From: Oxyruncus cristatus
Lineage: Eukaryota > Chordata > Aves > Passeriformes > Cotingidae
Reading direction: 5' to 3'
Length of the DNA stretch: 64,000 nt
Assembly (NCBI GenBank): GCA_013399855.1
Contig: VXAY01001005.1
Span: 17,829 to 81,828 of the forward strand
In this document: positions 57,745 to 64,000 of the stretch, piece by piece
How positions within the stretch are numbered: the stretch's first letter is position 1
Layout: each line of letters starts with the position of its first letter
The notes under the pieces: generated by a model
What the model was told of the DNA's origin: nothing
Databases searched by the model: none
What the model saw: only the letters and a program-made list of their open reading frames with translations
Translations under genes and position numbers: made by a program

Positions 57745-60674
57745 TCCACATCATCCTTTTTCAGACCCCAGATCTAATGCATCAATATGCAAACAAGAAA
57801 AATTAAATTTGCAATAAGGCACTGGTTTCTTTACACACAAACAAGTATCATGAATGTAAAAGGGTGAAGGCCTTGAATTTGCAGAATTAAACTTTTGGTC
57901 TGACATGTCAATTTGCCTAAGACCCACTAAATTTTATTTTGGATCTGATCCAGACATCTGAGAATGGACTGAATGGGTTATGCTCTGATTTGGGACTCTT
58001 AGTCACTTCTAAATTAGATATAATGTGCAAAGCAATGGTCAGAGTGACATCCTCTGTAAGCAGTGCTCAGCTGAGTATCCAAATCCCCGTCAAGGTTGAT
58101 CAAGATATTTAAAAAAAACCCCTCCAGAAGATAGCCTCTTAACTCATACTGAGCTTACCTGGGAAATGTGTCTGCAACAGATTTGAGTTCTTTGACAAAT
58201 CCCAAGCAGGAGTATAGTATCAGTCTTTTCTGGTCACAAAAGACTGTGAAGCAGCACATTGAATTTTCCTAAGTATTTGACTAATTGACCAGGAGAGACA
58301 GTTTAACTGTTTATTAATGTTGCAGTAAGTACTGGATGCCAGAGTATGCTGTTAATGTGGGATTTCATTACAAACAGAATACCACCCAAATGAACACCTC
58401 AGTTTAGCTAAATTAAAAACAAACCAAAAAAGGACAACATAATTTTGTCCTAAAGCTTCCCATCTGAACAGGATTATTCATATCGGCATCACTCAGTATT
58501 TTTTCAGTGTTCCTGTGAAACACGAACACTTCTGCCTTTCAGAGATGGAAAGAGGGACTACCTAAAGGTTGCAGCTAGGTGTTTGTAGCACCTCATCATT
58601 TAATATGCCCTCGCAATCCAAGTGACTTTTTTTTATTTGAGTCCTGAAAACCTCTGAAGATAGAAACTCCATCTTTCCTGAACAACCTGCCCTAGTGCTG
58701 TACTACTTTCCTAGTGAAGAAATGTCAAATATAACAGATTTCTAAGATCATGTCATTTATCAGGAGCAAAACCTAATTTTAAGTCTGCTATAGTATTTTT
58801 CAATCAGTGTTTGCACACAAAAAAAACCCAAAAAATAGATGAATTCTCTTCTTTCACTGCAAATGAATGGTAATATCTAGCCACAGCACAAAAAACCCAC
58901 CCAAACCATAGTTGTTAGTACCTGATACTATAATCCTTATTGCTGATTTCCCATCTTTCATTTCTGTATTATAATTTAAGCATTTCTGTGACTGTCACTT
59001 GACCTTCATACAACTTCCAACAAAAGACAAAAATATTGTAGAATTAAGGGATATTTCTGTTGCTACCAACTAATGTTTTTTTGGTAATTGTTGAGGAAGG
59101 CAATTGCCTGATTTCCTGCAGATGAAATATTTTAACACCTTCTATTAAAAACACTGCAGAAATCATCTCTACCAATGACTTCTACAAAATTTTGTTTCCT
59201 GATGGAAGAGGAATTGTGACATTTGATGTAAATGCTGGTTGATGTGGCAGAGCAGTCATTTGCCATTTGAGTATTTCTGTATTCCAAAACCCCAGGATTA
59301 CACATTTTTTTAAGGATTTTCTGTTCTAGCATTCTTTTCTTCTTATCAAGAAAACATAGAGTATCTCCATCAAAAAGCAGAAAAAACGTAAGAACCAACT
59401 TCTACCCCATTTCCATCCCAGGAATAACTGTACAGTGTTGCAATAAATGCCGACTGGTCTTTTGTCAGTGTAAAGGTGAGATGCCATAGTATGTAAGAGG
59501 TATCATATCTATTGTTCAGTTTCATGGACAAGAAGCAACAGAAGCTAAGGAAACATCTACTTCTGCTCACACTTAGTCCTGAGTTACTTTAGTGAAGATA
59601 TTTGTAGCATTATTTTGGGAAGTAGTTCTAGAACCTTGAAGGCACTGACTTCACAGTCAGCAAAACTTACCCTTTACCAGCAGAACCTTCCTCTTCTACT
59701 TCAAAAAAACTGAGCTTGGCTAAATGCAGGTGAGCAGGAGACATTTTCTATGGTATGGCAAGGGTTGTAACACTGACTTTAAATTGTTCCACAGCTGAAT
59801 AATTTATCTCAAATCTAAAAATATTTTCCCTGAGATTCTATTTCCTTGTGGTAGTTTTACAAAAATTGCTTCAGTCATATCTCAAGTAAGAGGTATACCT
59901 TTACTCCTTAGTTGGTGGTTGTACCCTCTAATGTGGTTTGGGGATTTTTTTTCAACTTAGGCTGTTCCCAGGATATGCATAATCTTCCTTTCAGATCTAG
60001 CCTTGTATTGCCAGTCTTAGACATTTTCCATTTTCCTGTCTGAACTTGACTGGCTTTGAGCTATCAGTCTTCTCCTCAGCAGTACTTTGAGTCTTCACCT
60101 TATTTTGTATCATCTGTAAATTTTCTTTGTGTGATATTTACATTTTTTCCCTTCTTTTTAAATGTATTTAAGTACCAACAGTAATGTGAATTCTGGTGTC
60201 CAAGAGAGCACCTGTTTTTATTTGTAATCTGTTGCTGCCTCATGCAAGCATATCTTCGTTTGAGCCATTACATGTACTGAGCTCCTTCTTTCGGTTTTAT
60301 TTCTTGCTCTTCTAAGACTGCAGTTCTTTGATGTAAAGAAAGTTTCTGCCAATTTCCAGCCTAAATCTTCTCCTGAACAACTAGTACCATATGTAAAGTG
60401 GTTTTTACAGCTCAACTTTATTTTTTGTTGAAATTCTCTGATGGTCAAATTCTGCAAGGATATTTTACAAACTATTACACTAGGTTAAAGCCTCATGAAT
60501 ACTTATATACAATACAGATAAATAAGAAGTAATCATTTCTGTTCACAGTATACTTTCTCAGGAGGACAAATATTTAGCTTACACAGAAAACTGTAAATAA
60601 GTCACATCTTAAGTACTATGCTGACATTTATATGAACTCCACTAATTAGTCTGTTTCAGACTTCTTTATTGCTT
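57745..60674. other. Intergenic, no confident gene
   Basis: AT-rich. Minus-strand open frames at 59132-59398 (88 codons) and 59370-59570 (66 codons) overlap in different frames and lack splice signals; not called. Confidence 0.45.
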
Positions 60675-60848
60675 TTAGAAGATAGCTGACAGGGAATGGC
60701 CCTTCTTGTTTGTACTGGCATCACCTTCATACTGTAAGAACTTTGGTGCTTGTTGAGTAGCAGACATACAATCAACGTCTTGAGCCCATACAACAGCAGC
60801 ATTTACGTCAGGGTTTAGCCTTCGAAGTGCAATTCGTGTAAACTGAAG
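60675..60848 (-). CDS. Unidentified 57-codon terminal exon with immediate poly(A) signal
   Basis: Acceptor ttcctatcaattcttattag is followed by LQFTRIALRRLNPDVNAAVV, WAQDVDCMSATQQAPKFLQY and EGDASTNKKGHSLSAIF, then TAA. An AATAAA (plus-strand TTTATT, 60665-60670) starts five bases after the stop, so the 3' UTR would be only about 20-30 nt. Composition is strongly protein-like (W, C, few low-complexity residues) and unlike its AT-rich surroundings. I do not recognise the protein. The frame does not continue from the SREK1IP1 exon at 63282 (phase differs), so upstream exons must be elsewhere on the minus strand, possibly nested in SREK1IP1 or beyond the window. A gene remnant is the alternative. 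Confidence 0.5.
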   Translation of the reverse strand, partial: LQFTRIALRRLNPDVNAAVVWAQDVDCMSATQQAPKFLQYEGDASTNKKGHSLSAIF

Positions 60849-60916
60849 CTAATAAGAATTGATAGGAATGAAGAAATAGGTGAAGTTTTAATATTAGTAA
60901 TCTTGTTTTGAGATAC

Positions 60917-60919
<3 letters not shown>

Positions 60920-60963
<44 letters not shown>

Positions 60964-60971
60964 TGTGTGTG
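60920..60971. repeat. (TG)n microsatellite
   Basis: About 26 TG units with a single TTG interruption near 60961. Likely length-polymorphic. Confidence 0.97.
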
Positions 60972-61266
60972 CTATCTATGTGTCAAAGATGGCCACAATT
61001 GTGAAAGAACAAAACCCAAGCAGAAAGGACTTTGAAAAACTAATGGCCTTTGTTTACTTCTTTTTGTTTTCACCTTGCTTACAGTGATCCTGCTAAAAGA
61101 ATCTGTACATGTATTTCACAATCTAAGACTAGATCAATTTTTGAAGATAATTTTGAAGGCTCAATCTTTTTTAGCTCATTGCCCATTCCTCCCTTCTCAG
61201 GACCTGTTTCATATTTGCACTTACTGATTAATGGATGTAAGCAGAAAATGCTATGCAAAACAAACG

Positions 61267-61272
61267 TTTATT
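61267..61272 (-). terminator. Possible SREK1IP1 poly(A) signal
   Basis: Plus-strand TTTATT, AATAAA on the minus strand, about 410 bp after the SREK1IP1 stop. Mammalian SREK1IP1 has long 3' UTRs, so other signals may be used. Confidence 0.3.
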
Positions 61273-61453
61273 TAAAGGATACTAGAAAATCTCACTTGAT
61301 TTTCCAGATTTGATTTAACCATTCTGACATTAAGCATATTTCAGTCTTTTTACACATAGGCTTGCAAATTGAAGTTTACCACATCCTACTGTAAGGCATT
61401 ACAAACACAATCGCAACTAAACTAATAATAAGAGTGAAGAACTAGTTAAATTT

Positions 61454-61503
61454 AGTACTAGTTTAGTACTAATAAACTAGTACTAGTTTAGTACTAATAA
61501 ACT
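61454..61503. repeat. Perfect 2 x 25-bp tandem repeat
   Basis: The unit starts AGTACTAGTTTAGTACTAAT and ends AAACT; the second copy follows without a gap. The unit is itself rich in AGTACT palindromes. It lies within the likely SREK1IP1 3' UTR. Confidence 0.93.
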
Positions 61504-61679
61504 TGAATTTTTTTCCTAAATGGTCCATCTAATAGTTTGAAGCACTGATGTGTGCAAATAGATTCCTCAAAAAAATATATATATCCCCCTTTAAAACAGC
61601 ACTGCAAAGCGTAAATAAATTTGATATGAAAGGAAGATCACCTTCTCTGCAGAAGTGAACATAAAAATAGACAAGCATC

Positions 61680-61869
61680 TTAGTCACTACTTGAACTGTC
61701 TGAACTGTCAGAAGATGAACTTTCCTCCTTTCGTCTCTTCTTTTTCTCCTTTTTATGATGCTTTCCTTTCTTAGATTTATGCTTTTTCCCCTTTTCCCTT
61801 TCTTTTTTGTGTGATTTTTGTTTTTTTGACTTTGGCCCAGCCTCTTCAACTGAACTTGATGAGGAAGAT
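61680..61869 (-). CDS. SREK1IP1: SREK1IP1 last coding exon (SREK1-interacting protein 1)
   Basis: Acceptor ttttttttttgctag, then one base completing Arg and 62 codons to TAA. It reads SSSSSVEEAGPKSKKQKSHK, then KEREKGKKHKSKKGKHHKKE and KKKRRKEE followed by SSSSDSSDSSSSD. The KKQK.HKKE...KSKKGKHHKKEKKKRKKE block matches the C-terminal basic tail of SREK1IP1 (p18SRP), a small nuclear protein with an N-terminal CCHC zinc knuckle that binds the SR-type splicing regulator SREK1. The ending differs from the human tail as I remember it: here a Ser/Asp run of casein-kinase-2 type. The zinc knuckle exons are outside the window. Confidence 0.93.
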
Positions 61870-63281
61870 CTAGCAAAAAAAAAAATAGAGATCAATATGT
61901 AATTAAAGAAGGAAAATGCCATGATTTTTTTTTTTTTTTTTAAATGTCACCATTTATATGTTACAAATCAAATTTGGGTAGAATTTGCACAGTAGCATCC
62001 ACTGGAAAGCTTACGATATCTCAGTCTGCATGCTCAACTTGAATGATGACTTTCCTAATAAGACTTTTGTATGTTTATAATACAGATTAAAAACCTATGG
62101 AATAGGCAAGTTGTATGGTTTTTCAGTCTTCAAGAAGAAAAAGACTAGAAGTACAGATTAACAGAAAATAAAGTATGACAGCAAGATAGAGCTTCCAGGT
62201 TTTAAAATACCACATAATCAATAACAATGTGAGAGCAATGCCTTCAGGAAAATCTTAATGTATTCCTCCAATGCAAAAATCTAAGAGAAACTCAGTATGA
62301 CAAATTTGGATGCTCTTGCAACTGGTAGTATTGGTCTCTAACCAAAAATGATGATTACACAAACAAAAGAATTATGATGACAATAATAGTCATGAAATAA
62401 GAACGAATACTCAGAAGGGCAGTTTTGTGCTATTGTTTACATGATTAACTATTAGTTACTTTCATGAAAATCGACAGCCAAACTGACTCTTTTCTGTTCT
62501 TTTTTTTTTAAGTGTAAATACTGTCTTCAAATACTAACTTCAAAAGTGGACGTTAGAGCTACACGATGTAAATAAAGATGGAGAAAAATGTCAGAACAAA
62601 CAGTATTAAATCCTGTTCCTTTATTTCTGAAAAATATCTTATTGTGGTCTCCAAATACATTACACATTTTATAGTTCCAAGGGTAGTTCCTGGCATATTG
62701 TCTTATCAACAGTCTTAATAATTAACCATTAGTTTCATCTTAAAACACAAGCCAATCAGTCATCAGGCCAGAACTCAGATGCATAATAAATTTGAGTATT
62801 ACGATATTTTCCTCTGAAACTGGCATAACACTTTTTCTAGGCTTCTACACTAACAGGTGCACTAAAACTCAACACAGGCCTAGTTTTCGTTTTGATAATT
62901 GCATGCTACTCAGAGCATGTGTGTGCCTGCTTGTGTGTCTATACCTGAGTGTGTGCAAACAAAAAATCTTAGGGCCTCTGAAGTGCAGGAAGCCTTCACC
63001 AGTTAGAAGGAACATTGCTTTCTCTGATCTGCAGACCTCCAGCTTGCTAGAGCTTTCAAGACTTCCATGATCCTAACTACACAGCTGAAAGCCCATGACT
63101 TTACCATTAATCCAAGAACAAACAAGTTCTCAATGGAAAAGGGGAAGCTTTTCAAACCAAAAATGTACTTGCAAATCAAAGTGCATAAAAAGAAGCAATA
63201 TCTTCTGAGAAACAACCGAAGTATCAGAAATATTTCTGAACTTGTGTTTTGAAATGAAAACAGTTGTGTGACACGAGTTAC
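61870..63281 (-). other. SREK1IP1 last intron
   Basis: 1.4 kb between two identified exons, GT/AG ends (gtaactcg...tttgctag). AT-rich, no repeat family recognised. Confidence 0.85.
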
Positions 63282-63360
63282 CTTTTCCTTGGTCTTTTTA
63301 ATTTTGTCTTCTCTTTGTTTTTTCTTTTTTGTTTCTTTTTTTCTTCCTCTTCATTTATAC
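63282..63360 (-). CDS. SREK1IP1: SREK1IP1 penultimate coding exon
   Basis: Acceptor ctttttacccatag, donor AAAAG/gtaact; 79 nt. Two bases finish the preceding codon, then [20 protein letters not shown] and KRPRK, with AG carried into the last exon to make Arg. This matches the [20 protein letters not shown] segment of SREK1IP1, and the phase into 61869 fits. It is highly Lys/Glu-rich, predicted charged single helix or disordered. Confidence 0.92.
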
Positions 63361-63773
63361 CTATGGGTAAAAAGTTACATTTTAAAAAGCACTTGTCTGA
63401 ATTAAGATCAGCATTAAAAGAGTGGCTTCAATGGCAATGTAAAGTTACTACAAAATTCCTGTGAAAAGATTTCCTTTTCCTTCCTCCAAATTCTAGTCTA
63501 GTATAGCAATTTCAGAAACATTTTGCAGAGTGGCAGGAGTTTTATACACAGCTTACATTTTAATGACTTTGATCTAAGCACTAAGAATGAAGGAGTGCCT
63601 GTAAAATGTAGCAAAAAGTTGTGACTTTTCCTATATGTTGACATCAGCTTCAGGTTTTCATATCTGTTTTTTTGTACTTTAACCTTACCATATTATTGCC
63701 TAAATCTGAAGGCCATTTAAATAGAACATACAAAGAAAAGGATATTCCCTTAAGATATTCAGGAATGTAACCT
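63361..63773 (-). other. SREK1IP1 intron (left part)
   Basis: Intronic by position. Nothing recognised. Confidence 0.7.
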
Positions 63774-64000
63774 TGTCATGGTTTCAGCCCCTGTGCTTTC
63801 TGCACAGTATTATCAACCTATAAATTTTGCTACTAATTAGGAAGAGTTTGCACAGACAAAACAGATCACCTTGAAATGGGGTAATACTAAGATTTATTGC
63901 TACACTACAGAACTAAGGGGAATACTTACATATATACATATATACATACAACTCTAACTAGTTTTCTTATAATAACACACTTATATATGTACAAATGCCA
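63774..64000 (-). mobile_element. Solo or partial LTR, inverted, cut by window edge
   Basis: Plus strand starts TGTCATGGTTTCAGCCC, the inverted end of the LTR family at 2682-3995. Internal blocks agree in reverse complement: gatttattgctacac (gtgtagcaataaat there) and actagttttcttataataac. A TA-rich microsatellite (catatatacatatatacata) lies near 63930. It is inserted in the SREK1IP1 gene in the same (minus) orientation as the gene. Confidence 0.82.

Noticed and set aside
59132..59570. Two overlapping minus-strand open frames suggestive of a gene fragment
   Set aside because: They use different frames with no acceptor or donor between them; no motif recognised.
60675..60848. Alternative last exon of SREK1IP1
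   Set aside because: Splicing from the exon ending at 63282 gives a different frame with an early stop, so it does not produce the 57-codon reading.

Overview
The window is vertebrate and most likely avian. The evidence is many CR1 retroposon copies ending in the typical ATTCTATGATTCT 3' repeat, several avian-type solo LTRs, AT-rich DNA with long introns, and two recognisable genes, RGS7BP and SREK1IP1. These are neighbours on human chromosome 5q; the orthologous block in birds is on the Z chromosome (prior knowledge, not shown by this sequence). The species cannot be named from the sequence.

Layout. (1) 0-23.6 kb: no intact gene. On the minus strand lie at least seven exon-like segments of a metallophosphoesterase/5'-nucleotidase family gene (9.9-22.8 kb). 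Several keep clean splice sites and matching intron phases, but the metal-site motifs are changed and there is a stop and a frameshift, so I read it as a decaying (unitary) pseudogene. An unidentified minus-strand terminal exon lies at 598-704. CR1 copies and a solo LTR with a 5-bp target duplication fill part of the rest. (2) 23.7-24.86 kb: a CpG-rich island interrupted by a 703-bp assembly gap, the presumed RGS7BP promoter; exon 1 is not visible and is probably in the gap. (3) 27.2-53.8 kb: RGS7BP exons 2-6 on the plus strand, together 201 codons plus stop, with a 19-kb intron 2 carrying two young CR1 copies and a solo LTR placed 91 bp after exon 3. (4) 53.8-60.7 kb: intergenic DNA with one antisense solo LTR; SHISAL2B, which lies between these genes in human, was not found. 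(5) 60.7-64 kb: on the minus strand, an unidentified 57-codon terminal exon with an immediate poly(A) signal, then the last two coding exons of SREK1IP1, whose 5' exons lie beyond the right edge. The window ends inside a second, inverted copy of the LTR family seen at 2.7-4.0 kb.

The two identified genes are functionally unrelated: RGS7BP is a membrane anchor for R7-family RGS proteins in neurons, and SREK1IP1 is a nuclear partner of a splicing regulator. They converge (tail to tail).
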